NCBI GenBank assembly: GCA_045530725.1 | Contig: JAZSCT010000020.1 | Span: 124,001 to 188,000, forward strand | Reading direction: 5' to 3' | Source of the DNA: SIG435 sp045530725 | GTDB lineage: Bacteria; Bacillota; Clostridia; UMGS1810 | Length of the DNA: 64,000 nucleotides | Shown: piece after piece, positions 39,646 to 48,100 of the stretch | Layout of the letters: each line of letters begins with the position of its first letter | Numbering within the stretch: position 1 is the first letter of the stretch | Translations under genes and position numbers: made by a program | The notes under the pieces: model-generated | The model's input: the letters and a program-made list of their open reading frames with translations, nothing else | Database searches by the model: none | What the model was told of the DNA's origin: nothing

Positions 39646-40512
39646 ATGTATAAGGATATTCTTGTATTAGGCGGGGACAAAAGAAATATAAATCTTGCAA
39701 ACCTTTTGTGCGAAGAAGGGTACAATGTGTCTGTATATGCATTTGATGATGTGAGCCTCTTTTCCCCAAAGACAGAAGTGAGAAAGAATCTATCGGATGC
39801 TATAGAAAATTCTGACGTGATAATATCAGGTCTTCCTTCTACCATTGATCATATCACATTGAATACACCTCTTTTTGGTGAGAAGATATATTTTTATTCA
39901 CTATTTGATATGATGAAAAAAGGCAAAATCTTTCTCGGTGCAAAACTTGATGACAAACTTCTTCATATGGCTGAGGTCTATGACATAAAAACGATAGACT
40001 ATTTTGACAGGGAAGAACTTATGATACTGAATGCAGTTCCTACTGTTGAAGGTGCGATAGAGATTGCAATGAGAGAGACGGAATATACCATTCATTCCTC
40101 AAATTGTCTTGTGCTTGGTTACGGAAGGATAGGTAAACTTCTTTCTCATAGCCTTAAGTCTATGGGAGCCAATGTATATGTGGAAGCAAGAAGTAAATCT
40201 GATCTTACCTGGATAAAGGCGATGGGATATAAGGGAGTAAATCTTAAGAATGTTGATTATGGCATAGGGCATTATGACATTATCTTCAATACAGTTCCTC
40301 ATAAAATCCTCAAAGCCCCGAGTTATGCAAAGATAAAACCTGACTGTATTCTGATAGAACTTGCGTCAAGTCCGGGAGGATTTGATGCATCGGAGGCAGA
40401 GAAATATTCCATAAAGGTGATAAATGCACCGGGACTTCCGGGCAAGTGTGCACCTAAGAGTGCCGCCGTATATATTAAGGATACAGTTGTAAATATATTG
40501 AACGAATTATAA
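39646..40512 (+). CDS. dpaA: Dipicolinate synthase subunit A
   Basis: A 288-residue protein starting at ATG 39646, preceded by GGGAGTGG. The N-terminal half has a nucleotide-binding-like segment (L-V-L-G-G-D-K-R-N), and the second Rossmann unit carries LVLGYGRIGKLLSHSLKSMG near residue 155. The C-terminus ends A-P-G-L-P-G-K-C-A-P-K-S-A-A, typical of SpoVFA. With DpaB it converts dihydrodipicolinate to dipicolinic acid in the mother cell; the acid with calcium fills the spore core. dpaB follows 20 bp later. Confidence 0.95.
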   Translation: MYKDILVLGGDKRNINLANLLCEEGYNVSVYAFDDVSLFSPKTEVRKNLSDAIENSDVIISGLPSTIDHITLNTPLFGEKIYFYSLFDMMKKGKIFLGAKLDDKLLHMAEVYDIKTIDYFDREELMILNAVPTVEGAIEIAMRETEYTIHSSNCLVLGYGRIGKLLSHSLKSMGANVYVEARSKSDLTWIKAMGYKGVNLKNVDYGIGHYDIIFNTVPHKILKAPSYAKIKPDCILIELASSPGGFDASEAEKYSIKVINAPGLPGKCAPKSAAVYIKDTVVNILNEL

Positions 40513-40532
40513 GGTTTAGTGAGGTGTAAAAA

Positions 40533-41111
40533 GTGGATATCAAAGGGCTTAATATAGGCTTTGCAATGACGGGGTCTTTCTGCACTTTTTCAAAGGTAGT
40601 TCCACAGATGGAAAGACTTCGCAATTCAGGTTGTGAGATATATCCCATTATGAGTGAAATAAGTTTTAATACCGATACCCGTTTCGGTGAGAAGGATATG
40701 TGGATCAAGAAAATCCGTGATATATCATCAAGGGAAATAATTACCACTATTAAAGATGCAGAACCCATAGGACCAAAAAACATTCTGGATGCACTTATCA
40801 TTGCTCCCTGTACAGGCAATACAATTTCCAAGATCGCTCTTGGAATGACGGACTCTACTGTGGCAATGGCGGCAAAAGCAAGTTTAAGAAATGACAATCC
40901 TCTTATAATAGCAGTTTCTACCAATGATGGGTTATCGGCAAGTCTTAAGAATATAGGACTACTTATGAATGCCAAGAATGTATTCTTTGTGCCTTTCGGT
41001 CAGGATGACTGTGAGAAAAAGCCAACATCTCTTGTGGCAAAGATGAATCTTATTGAGGATACATTGATACTTGCATTAAACAGACGACAGATACAACCTG
41101 TTCTGATGTAA
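40533..41111 (+). CDS. dpaB: Dipicolinate synthase subunit B
   Basis: A 192-residue flavoprotein-like subunit starting with GTG at 40533 after GTGAGGTG. The flavodoxin/decarboxylase-like fold shows in I-G-F-A-M-T-G-S-F-C, LIIAPCTGNTISKIALGMTD near residue 87, and the repeated P-L-I-I-A-V-S-T-N-D-G segment. The C-terminus has NVFFVPFGQDDCEKKPTSLV. It forms dipicolinate synthase with DpaA. A terminator follows two bases after the stop. Confidence 0.95.
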   Translation: MDIKGLNIGFAMTGSFCTFSKVVPQMERLRNSGCEIYPIMSEISFNTDTRFGEKDMWIKKIRDISSREIITTIKDAEPIGPKNILDALIIAPCTGNTISKIALGMTDSTVAMAAKASLRNDNPLIIAVSTNDGLSASLKNIGLLMNAKNVFFVPFGQDDCEKKPTSLVAKMNLIEDTLILALNRRQIQPVLM

Positions 41112-41112
41112 C

Positions 41113-41152
41113 AAAACAGGGACTGTTGATTACAGTCTCTGTTTTATTTTTT
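41113..41152 (+). terminator. Terminator of dpaAB
   Basis: AAAACAGGGACTG pairs with CAGTCTCTGTTTT (one G-T pair), 7-nt loop, then ATTTTTTG. Confidence 0.88.
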
Positions 41153-41192
41153 GTCTTTTGAATCATCAGAAAATAAAAGTATTATATTCTAC

Positions 41193-41220
41193 TTGACAAA
41201 TGGAAGAGATGTGGTATAAT
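41193..41220 (+). promoter_or_regulatory. Promoter of the sugar oxidoreductase/isomerase operon
   Basis: TTGACA at 41193-41198 and TATAAT at 41215-41220, both consensus, spacer 16 bp. Confidence 0.9.
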
Positions 41221-41225
41221 GGTTT

Positions 41226-41239
41226 TGAAAACGATTACA
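41226..41239 (+). promoter_or_regulatory. Upstream LacI-type operator copy
   Basis: TGAAAACGATTACA overlaps the likely transcription start. It matches the downstream palindrome at 12 of 14 positions; the two centres are 36 bp apart. Confidence 0.6.
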
Positions 41240-41261
41240 AAACATGTTTTTGTGTATATAT

Positions 41262-41275
41262 TGTAATCGATTACA
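41262..41275 (+). promoter_or_regulatory. LacI-type operator, perfect palindrome
   Basis: TGTAATCGATTACA is a perfect 14-bp palindrome with the central CG usual for LacI/GalR-family operators. It is downstream of a consensus promoter, so it should act as a repressor site. No LacI-family gene is in this window. Confidence 0.72.
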
Positions 41276-41297
41276 GAATTTGGAAGGAGAGATAATA

Positions 41298-42458
41298 ATG
41301 GCAACAGAACAGGAAATGCTTGATAAGTTTAAAGAGAATAATGATGTGGTAGAAATCGATGCATCCAAAAAGATCAAAGTAGGTATCATAGGTACAGGCT
41401 GGATTGCAGCAGCACATATGAGATCACTTGTAAAGATGCCTGATGTTGAAGTAATTGCAGCGGCAGATCTTATCCCTGGTAAGGCAGAAGCATTTATGGC
41501 TGATTATCCTGAATGCAAAAATGTGAAATTCTACAAAGATCACAAAGACCTTATTGACAATGCAGGTGTAGATGCAGTTAACATCTGTACATACAATGCA
41601 ACACATGCTGAATGTGCTATTTATGCTCTCAATCATGGTGTGCATGTGCTTTTGGAAAAACCTCTTTGTGTGACTTTAGAAGAGGGTATAGAAATTATGA
41701 AAGCAGAAAGAAAGAGTGGCAAAGTTCTTTCTATCGGTTTCCAGCCAAGATTTGATGAAAATATGAGAAATATCAAGAAGATTGTTGAATCAGGTGTTCT
41801 CGGCGATATCTATTATATCCAGACAGGTGGCGGAAGAAGAAGAGGTATTCCTACACCATACGGTACTACATTTATCGAAAAGAAAACAGGCGGTATCGGT
41901 GCATTGGGTGATATCGGATGTTATTCACTTGACCTTGTACTTAATGCTGTTGGCTATCCGAAGCCACTTACAGTTACAGGTTATAAGTCAGACTTCTTTG
42001 GTAAAGATCCTAACTATTATCCGACACATCCTGAATATGCATCCAAGTTTGGTGTTGATGATTTCGCAGCAGCATTCATCAGAATGGAAGGCGGACTTAT
42101 CATCGACTTCAGAATCTCTTGGGCTATGAATATGGATACATCAGGTGACACACTTATCCTTGGTACCAAGGGCGGACTCAAAGTTCCTTCTACAGAATGC
42201 TGGAACGGTACATTCAAGACACCCCTTAAACTCTATCAGGAAATCGGTGGCAATCAGGTGGAAACAGAAATCCCATTGAAGAAAACTCCCGAACCACTCT
42301 TTGACAGAAAGATCAGAAGTTTCCTTGATGCTATCAAAAACGGTACTCCATCACCTGTACCAATTGATCAGATTATTATCAATCAGGCTATCATTGACGG
42401 TATTGTTAAATCAAGCGAACTTGGTAAAGAAGTAGAAATCACTATTCCTGAAGTATAA
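41298..42458 (+). CDS. Gfo/Idh/MocA-family sugar oxidoreductase
   Basis: The ATG at 41298 follows GGAAGGAGA; upstream frame is in the operator. 386 residues with an N-terminal Rossmann domain (IKVGIIGTGWIAAAHMRSL near residue 25) and the catalytic-region E-K-P-L-C near residue 120. The C-terminal alpha/beta domain includes GALGDIGCYSLDLVLNAVG near residue 200, with the family Asp/His region. NAD(P)-dependent sugar or inositol dehydrogenase activity is expected; the exact substrate is unknown. Cotranscribed with a TIM-barrel isomerase 12 bp downstream, a common pairing in inositol and rare-sugar catabolism. Confidence 0.88.
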   Translation: MATEQEMLDKFKENNDVVEIDASKKIKVGIIGTGWIAAAHMRSLVKMPDVEVIAAADLIPGKAEAFMADYPECKNVKFYKDHKDLIDNAGVDAVNICTYNATHAECAIYALNHGVHVLLEKPLCVTLEEGIEIMKAERKSGKVLSIGFQPRFDENMRNIKKIVESGVLGDIYYIQTGGGRRRGIPTPYGTTFIEKKTGGIGALGDIGCYSLDLVLNAVGYPKPLTVTGYKSDFFGKDPNYYPTHPEYASKFGVDDFAAAFIRMEGGLIIDFRISWAMNMDTSGDTLILGTKGGLKVPSTECWNGTFKTPLKLYQEIGGNQVETEIPLKKTPEPLFDRKIRSFLDAIKNGTPSPVPIDQIIINQAIIDGIVKSSELGKEVEITIPEV

Positions 42459-42470
42459 TTGGAGGATAAT

Positions 42471-43304
42471 ATGGCTAAATTCAAAATCGGTCTTCAACTT
42501 TATTCCGTTAGAGAGGATATGCAGAATGACTTTGATGGTACACTTAAAAAAGTAAAGGAAATGGGTTATGATGTGGTTGAATTTGCAGGATACTACGGTC
42601 ACGATGCAGATGAGATCAAAGCCCTTCTTAAAAAATATGACCTTGAATGTGTATCTGTTCATCAGAAATACGAAGCATTTCTGGAAGATGAGGAAGCAAT
42701 GGTGGAATTTCAGAGAAAACTGGGCATCAAGTATTCTATCATTCCATGGATGTCAAGAGAAAAGCAGGCAGATACAGAAGCATTTCCAAAGACTGTGGAA
42801 GAAATCAAAACTGTTGCAAAAGCACTTTCAAAAATCGGCGTGAAGATGGGTTACCACAATCACGAATTCGAATTTGAAACATATAACGGAGAATTCTTAC
42901 TTGATTTATTCCACAAGGAATTTTCTGATAATGAAATGTTTGTGCAGGTTGATACCTGCTGGTGTAAATATGCAGGATATGACCCTGCAGAATATATCAA
43001 AAAATATAAAGGCAATATGCCTGTACTTCATCTTAAGGATTTCACAGCAGACAAAACTGTCAAAGCGGCTATGTATGCACTTATTGATGAATCTGGCAAA
43101 GAAACCAAAAAGCCTACAAGAGACGAAAACGGCTTTAAGTTTAAACCTCTTGGCGAAGGAAAGCAGGATTTCCCGTCAATCCTCAGATCTGCAGAGGAAA
43201 TCGGTGTTGAGTACCTTATCGTAGAACAGGATGCACATCCTGACTATGAGCCATTGGAATCAATAAGAAGAAGCAGAGAATATTTAAGAACATTAGGCTT
43301 GTAA
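42471..43304 (+). CDS. Sugar phosphate isomerase/epimerase, TIM-barrel (AP endonuclease 2 fold)
   Basis: The ATG at 42471 follows GGAGGATA and gives 277 residues. The xylose-isomerase-like barrel shows in LQLYSVREDMQNDFDGTLKK near the start, V-V-E-F-A-G-Y-Y-G, KMGYHNHEFEFE near residue 125 and VDTCWCKYAGYDPAEYI near residue 160; the metal ligands Glu, Asp, His and Glu fall in these segments, ending with Y-L-I-V-E-Q-D. Likely an epimerase or keto-sugar isomerase working on the product of the upstream dehydrogenase. A strong terminator follows. Confidence 0.85.
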   Translation: MAKFKIGLQLYSVREDMQNDFDGTLKKVKEMGYDVVEFAGYYGHDADEIKALLKKYDLECVSVHQKYEAFLEDEEAMVEFQRKLGIKYSIIPWMSREKQADTEAFPKTVEEIKTVAKALSKIGVKMGYHNHEFEFETYNGEFLLDLFHKEFSDNEMFVQVDTCWCKYAGYDPAEYIKKYKGNMPVLHLKDFTADKTVKAAMYALIDESGKETKKPTRDENGFKFKPLGEGKQDFPSILRSAEEIGVEYLIVEQDAHPDYEPLESIRRSREYLRTLGL

Positions 43305-43357
43305 AAATTCATCAGATTACAAACGGAAAAGACAGAATAAAAGAAAGTAATAATGTA

Positions 43358-43395
43358 GAAACTCCCACCTTCAAAAAAGTGGGAGTTTCATTGTT
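43358..43395 (+). terminator. Terminator of the sugar oxidoreductase/isomerase operon
   Basis: GAAACTCCCAC (43358-43368) pairs with GTGGGAGTTTC (43379-43389), followed by ATTGTTTGT. Confidence 0.8.
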
Positions 43396-43497
43396 TGTAT
43401 TCCGTTTCGTAATTATCGATATAATCAAATTGATCATTTACCTCGATGTAAAAATTTGGCATAATAAACTAAGATTTTATTTTTTAGGTGAATGATT

Positions 43498-44201
43498 ATG
43501 AGAAGGTTTTTTTCTGTATTACTTTCGGTGATTATGCTCCGCAACTTATTAATGGAGAGATTTTTGTTCCAGTTATGGATTTGTTCAGAGATTTAAGTTG
43601 TGAGGCTTTGGATGTAAGTGAGATGAAACCCGTAACCAGAAATAATATAACTGTAAAAGTGATAAGAGATTCTACCACAGCCTATATTAACGGTGTGGAA
43701 CACACTTTGACTACAGCCCCTAAAGGGATGTCATCAAAGTTTATGGTGCCTGTATAATTTATTCTAAATGCTATAGGGGACAAAGGATATTATGATGAAA
43801 ACACAAATACATATAAGGAGAAAGTGAATATATTAAAAATGTTGCTTATAAATCGGGACTTGCCATACAGCGAAACGAGTTTTGATGATGTGTATTTTGA
43901 ACTTCTGGACGATTTTGTGAAACTGGGCGAAGATTTTGACCCCCTTGGTATTCAGTCCCATTATGACAATGTAATGACCACAATAAGCGAACTTTCCGCT
44001 CTTTATGACAAAATCGGATTACGCTACAATGTTCCTCTTAAGATTACTGAATATTCCTGCAATATCACAGACAATATACTTCAGGCAAATTATACAAGAG
44101 ATGTAATGATAAATGCCTTTTCTGATGAAAACATCACAGAATTTATTATGTCAGCATTCCACAAGGGATACGACAATGTACTTGAAATAATAATAGAATA
44201 A
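43498..44201 (+). pseudogene. Decayed secreted GH10 xylanase with copper amine oxidase-type N-terminal domain
   Basis: An ATG at 43498 after TAGGTGA starts a signal-peptide-like M-R-R-F-F-S-V-L-L-S-V-I-M-L. The frame then shifts to a copper-amine-oxidase-N-like module (Y-A-P-Q-L-I-N-G-E-I-F-V-P-V and TTAYINGVEHTLTTAPKG) that stops at 43757. From about 43800 a different frame gives the C-terminal part of a GH10 barrel: L-G-I-Q-S-H-Y, RYNVPLKITEYSCN with the nucleophile Glu region, and NYTRDVMINAFSDENITEFI. The N-terminal barrel half with the acid/base Glu is deleted. Confidence 0.75.
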
Positions 44202-44209
44202 AAAAAGCC

Positions 44210-44254
44210 AAAACTTGTCAAAATGAGGATGTACTCCATTTGATAAGTTTTTTG
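44210..44254 (+). terminator. Terminator left from the decayed xylanase gene
   Basis: AAAACTTGTCAAAATG pairs with CATTTGATAAGTTTT, with one G-T pair and one bulge, followed by TTTT. Confidence 0.65.
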
Positions 44255-44299
44255 GTTGTTGTTTTTGCATAACTTACAACAAAATGTATAAAATAACTA

Positions 44300-44328
44300 T
44301 TGAAATGAAAATATTTTTATGATAGAAT
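44300..44328 (+). promoter_or_regulatory. Promoter of 6S RNA
   Basis: TTGAAA at 44300-44305 and TAGAAT at 44323-44328, spacer 17 bp. Confidence 0.7.
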
Positions 44329-44339
44329 ATAATCGTAAA

Positions 44340-44546
44340 ATATTAACGGAATCCCTGCGGTGTGCGTAAAAGAGATTTATAGTATTTAACCAACGCTTCT
44401 AATACGGAGTCCATGCTCTTTTTGTGGCTGTAAACCATGACATAGTTATCAAGGGAACAATAAGCAAGAAGGATGGAATTATCCACCCTGTACAGACAGG
44501 TTAGAATCATTTTCTCTTATACGGCACAGTGGGGTATTTTATTTTT
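44340..44546 (+). ncRNA. ssrS: 6S RNA
   Basis: A non-coding stretch of about 200 nt whose ends pair in the 6S manner. The 5' strand AATCCCTGCGGTGTGCGTAA (44350 on) pairs, with mismatches, with the 3' strand TACGGCACAGTGGGGTATT ending near 44538; CGTAAAAGAG with CTCTTATACG extends the stem. The interior has a large open region, as required for the promoter-mimicking bubble. A T-rich run (ATTTTATTTTT) ends it. 6S RNA binds housekeeping RNA polymerase holoenzyme. Identification is from the closing stem, size and promoter/terminator framing; the ends are approximate. Confidence 0.75.
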
Positions 44547-44617
44547 GAGTCATGTCTGTTTTCGGAGAAATCAAGGTGTGGCTCTATAAGTGTTGTATAA
44601 GATAAAGAGGTGCTTTT

Positions 44618-46036
44618 ATGGAAAAGGCTATATACAATCCCAAATTTGAATTATTTAAAAATTACATAAAGGATAAAAGAATTGCAGTAGTGGGTCTTGG
44701 CGTAAGCAATGTTCCCATGGTGAAATTCTTAAAGGAACTTGGAGGAGTCATCATCGGATGTGACGGCAAGAGTGAAGAGAAATTTGACAAAGAACTTCTC
44801 GCATATTTTAAGGAATATACAGAGGAGTTGTATCTTGGAGAGGATTATCTTTCTCATTTTGACGGTGTGGATATTATCCTTAAGACTCCGGGTATAAGAC
44901 CTGACAAAGAAGAATTCATAACTGCGGGAAATAATGGTGCCAATCTTACAAGTGAGATGGAAATGTTTTTTTCTGTTTGTCCCTGTAAGATTATCGCTGT
45001 TACAGGTTCTGACGGAAAGACAACTACCACCACACTTATATCAAAGATTCTTTCCAAAGCAGGCTATGGTGTCCATATTGGCGGAAATATCGGAAACCCT
45101 CTTTTGCACAATGCAGAGACTATTTCTCCCGAAGATGTGGTTGTGGTGGAACTTTCAAGTTTTCAACTTATGAATATGAAATATAGTGCCGATATCAGCG
45201 TCATCACAAACTTAAGTCCAAATCATCTTGATTATCATAAGGACTATGATGAATACTGTGATGCAAAGAAAAACATCTTCCTTCATCAGACAAAGGAAGG
45301 AAAACTCGTAGTAAATATGGAAAACGAAAGAGCAAACCTTTGTGCAGATGAAGCCAGGGGATCAGTATATAAGTTTTCTCTGAAAAATGTATCACCAAAC
45401 GGCGCTTATCTTAAAGATGATAAGATTTATTTCAATGATGAATATATAATGGATGCATCGGACATCAGACTGCCGGGTGTTCATAATATCGACAATTACC
45501 TTGCGGCAATTACCGCTTTGTATGATATGGTAAGCAAAGAGGATATAAGATTTGTAGCAAGAAACTTTGAGGGTGTTAAGCACAGACTTGAATTTGTAAG
45601 GGAATACAGAGGGATAAAATTCTACAACGATTCTATCGCAAGTTCGCCATCAAGGACAATAGCAGGGCTTAAATCTTTTGACAAAAAAGTCATCCTCATT
45701 GCAGGTGGCAAAGACAAAGGAATTCCTTATGACGAAATCGGAAAGCCAATTTGTGACAATGTAAAAGCACTTGTGCTTATAGGAGCCACAAGTTCTAAGA
45801 TAAAAAAAGCAGTTCTTGATAATCTTCCAAAGGAGGATTCATTACCTATAGTGCAGGCTGATACATATCAGAATGCAGTTAAATTTGCTTTGAGTATGGG
45901 AAGAGAAGGGGATATTATCCTTCTCAGTCCTGCATCCACAAGTTTTGATATGTTCAAAAACTTCGAAGAGAGAGGCAACCTCTTTAAATCTATTGTAATG
46001 GGATTGGGAGCGGATGAAAGTGAAATTCAGAAGTGA
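44618..46036 (+). CDS. murD: UDP-N-acetylmuramoylalanine--D-glutamate ligase
   Basis: A 472-residue cytoplasmic Mur ligase. The N-terminal UDP-binding Rossmann domain has IAVVGLGVSNVPMVKFL near residue 24; the ATP-binding GSDGKTTTT loop is near 131; E-L-S-S-F-Q-L and TNLSPNHLDYH follow; the C-terminal domain has GVKHRLEF near 324 and FYNDSIASSPSRTIAGL. It adds D-Glu to UDP-MurNAc-L-Ala. AGAGGTG precedes the ATG. The end overlaps the first of three M42 peptidase genes by 23 bp, an unusual neighbourhood for murD, which normally sits in the dcw cluster. Confidence 0.96.
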   Translation: MEKAIYNPKFELFKNYIKDKRIAVVGLGVSNVPMVKFLKELGGVIIGCDGKSEEKFDKELLAYFKEYTEELYLGEDYLSHFDGVDIILKTPGIRPDKEEFITAGNNGANLTSEMEMFFSVCPCKIIAVTGSDGKTTTTTLISKILSKAGYGVHIGGNIGNPLLHNAETISPEDVVVVELSSFQLMNMKYSADISVITNLSPNHLDYHKDYDEYCDAKKNIFLHQTKEGKLVVNMENERANLCADEARGSVYKFSLKNVSPNGAYLKDDKIYFNDEYIMDASDIRLPGVHNIDNYLAAITALYDMVSKEDIRFVARNFEGVKHRLEFVREYRGIKFYNDSIASSPSRTIAGLKSFDKKVILIAGGKDKGIPYDEIGKPICDNVKALVLIGATSSKIKKAVLDNLPKEDSLPIVQADTYQNAVKFALSMGREGDIILLSPASTSFDMFKNFEERGNLFKSIVMGLGADESEIQK

Positions 46037-47066
46037 TATAGTGACACTTTCCAATCTTTCGGCAGTGTCGGGAGATGAAAGAAATGCTGCATCGGTGATT
46101 TCCGAAATGTTTAAAAGATATACAGATGATGTGTATATTTCAAACCTGGGAAGTATTGTGGCAAAAAGAAAAGGAAATAAGGAAAACTCAGGTTCTGTTA
46201 TGATAGAAGCCCATATGGACGAAATAGGTCTTATGGTGACAGGTACAGATGACATGGGTTTTGTTAAGTTTACAAATATTGGCGGCATAGATACAAGAAT
46301 CCTTTCAGGGTGTGAAGTGATAATCCACGGAAGAGAAGATGTATTCGGAGTAATCGGCGCCAAACCTCCTCATCTTATGACAGATGACGAAAGGGACAAA
46401 GCACCCGAAAGAAAAGATATGTTTATTGATACAGGATATACAAAAGAAGAACTTAAGTCTTTGATATCCATAGGTGATACTGTTACATTTTGTAACGAAA
46501 CATCTTTTCTTATGAATGACTATATATCTTCCAAGAGCCTTGATGACAGATGTTCTGTAGCCATTCTAATGGATATATTTGAGTGTCTTATGGGAGTGGA
46601 TATTCCATATGATATATACTTTGTTGCATCCACTATGGAGGAGACCAATGGAAGCGGTGCTTCTACTGTGGCTTATGACATCAATCCTGATTTTGCAATA
46701 GTGATAGATGTTACTCACGGGGATACCCCCGATGCATCATCTCCAGAAACTTACAAGACGGGAGAGGGTCTCTGTACGCTTTGTATGGGACCTAATATTC
46801 ATCCTGTACTCCTTAAGAATATAAGGAATGTGCTTGATGAATTTGAAATAAAATATGAACTTGAAATAGAAGGTGGAAATACAGGTACAAATGCCTGGGG
46901 CATACAGACTGCCCGTGACGGAATTCCCTGTGGGCTGTTTTCTGTGCCCTTAAGATATATGCATACTCCAAATGAGGTTATATGTATCAAAGATGCAAAG
47001 CACACCTCCTATGCCATAAACACGTTTTTGAAATCAATAGACAAGGCAGGTGATGTTTTATGTTAG
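46014..47066 (+). CDS. M42-family (TET) aminopeptidase, paralogue 1
   Basis: A 350-residue cytoplasmic metallo-aminopeptidase. The metal ligands are visible: His/Asp in I-E-A-H-M-D-E-I-G near residue 64, the bridging Asp in K-S-L-D-D-R near 176, the catalytic Glu pair in ASTMEETNGSGAST near 207, Asp in I-V-I-D-V-T, and the last His in PLRYMHTPNE near 320. The catalytic loop (M-E-E-T-N-G-S) departs from the family's usual QEEVGxRGA. The gene overlaps murD and overlaps paralogue 2 by 7 bp. Members form dodecameric tetrahedral particles that trim short peptides. Confidence 0.9.
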   Translation: MKVKFRSDIVTLSNLSAVSGDERNAASVISEMFKRYTDDVYISNLGSIVAKRKGNKENSGSVMIEAHMDEIGLMVTGTDDMGFVKFTNIGGIDTRILSGCEVIIHGREDVFGVIGAKPPHLMTDDERDKAPERKDMFIDTGYTKEELKSLISIGDTVTFCNETSFLMNDYISSKSLDDRCSVAILMDIFECLMGVDIPYDIYFVASTMEETNGSGASTVAYDINPDFAIVIDVTHGDTPDASSPETYKTGEGLCTLCMGPNIHPVLLKNIRNVLDEFEIKYELEIEGGNTGTNAWGIQTARDGIPCGLFSVPLRYMHTPNEVICIKDAKHTSYAINTFLKSIDKAGDVLC

Positions 47067-48100
47067 AAACTCTTTGCAACCTTTCGGGTGTATCAGGAAA
47101 CGAGCACCTTGTAAGAGATTTCATCATAGAAAAAATATCGCCTTATACTGATTGTGTTACAGTAGATACAATGGGCAATGTGATTGCCACTAAAAAAGGC
47201 ACAAATCCTACAGGCAAAAAAGTAATGGTTTGTGCTCATATGGACGAAGTGGGATTTATTATTTCGGAAATATGCGACAACGGATTTCTGAAGTTCAAAA
47301 CTGTCGGCGGAATAGACGACAGAATACTTCTTTCAAAAAAAGTCCTTGTAGGCGAAGACAAAGTCCCGGGTATAATCGGTATAAAAGCCGTGCATCTTCA
47401 GTCAAAGGAATCAAGAAAGACCGTTATCAAAGAAAAGGATATGTATATTGACATCGGTGCGAAGGATAAAGAAGTTGCTATGAAAAAAGTTTCCCTTGGT
47501 GACTACGTATCTTTTGATTCAAAGTATCGTGCGCTTGGTAACACTAAGATAAAAGCCAAAGCCCTCGATGACCGAATAGGTTGTTATGCTCTCATAGAAG
47601 CAATCAAAGACGAGTACAAAGAGGACATTGTGTTTTCTTTCAGCGTTCAGGAAGAAGTAGGCTTAAGAGGTGCAAGAGTGCTTTCTCACAGAATAAAGGC
47701 GGATTTGTGTATTGTACTGGAAGGTACAAATGCGGCAGATGTTCCTTTTTCAAAAGAACACACAACCGTTACCAATCAGGGAGAAGGACCATCCATATCC
47801 ATAATGGACGGAGCCTCTGTGTCAAACAGAAACCTTAACGTATTCATTATGAACCTTGCAAAAGAAAATGATATACCATATCAGATAAAGAGAACTCATG
47901 CAGGAGGAAACGATGCAGGTGCTATCGCATATGGTGCATCAGGATGTGAGACAAGCGTTATTTCACTTCCCTTAAGATATATCCATTCTCCCGTAAGTGT
48001 AGGAGATATGCGTGATATAGAAAGTTATGTAAGACTTTTAAACTGTGTATTAAAGAATATTTCTGAGTATCAGCCAAGAAGAAAAGAGGTGCTGAAATAA
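47060..48100 (+). CDS. M42-family (TET) aminopeptidase, paralogue 2
   Basis: A 346-residue protein with C-A-H-M-D-E-V-G-F near residue 58, K-A-L-D-D-R-I-G near 170, SVQEEVGLRGARVLSHRI near 199, and PLRYIHSPVSVG near 305. At the fourth ligand position it has V-L-E-G-T-N-A-A-D, so Glu replaces Asp, a variation known in some M42 members. The ATG at 47060 overlaps the stop of paralogue 1, and the stop TAA shares its last A with the ATG of paralogue 3. Tight coupling suggests that the products are made in fixed ratio. Confidence 0.9.
   Translation: MLETLCNLSGVSGNEHLVRDFIIEKISPYTDCVTVDTMGNVIATKKGTNPTGKKVMVCAHMDEVGFIISEICDNGFLKFKTVGGIDDRILLSKKVLVGEDKVPGIIGIKAVHLQSKESRKTVIKEKDMYIDIGAKDKEVAMKKVSLGDYVSFDSKYRALGNTKIKAKALDDRIGCYALIEAIKDEYKEDIVFSFSVQEEVGLRGARVLSHRIKADLCIVLEGTNAADVPFSKEHTTVTNQGEGPSISIMDGASVSNRNLNVFIMNLAKENDIPYQIKRTHAGGNDAGAIAYGASGCETSVISLPLRYIHSPVSVGDMRDIESYVRLLNCVLKNISEYQPRRKEVLK

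Noticed and set aside
44202..44617. Possible small protein genes in the gap before murD
   Set aside because: No open frame with a credible start; the region is explained by a terminator and the 6S RNA unit.
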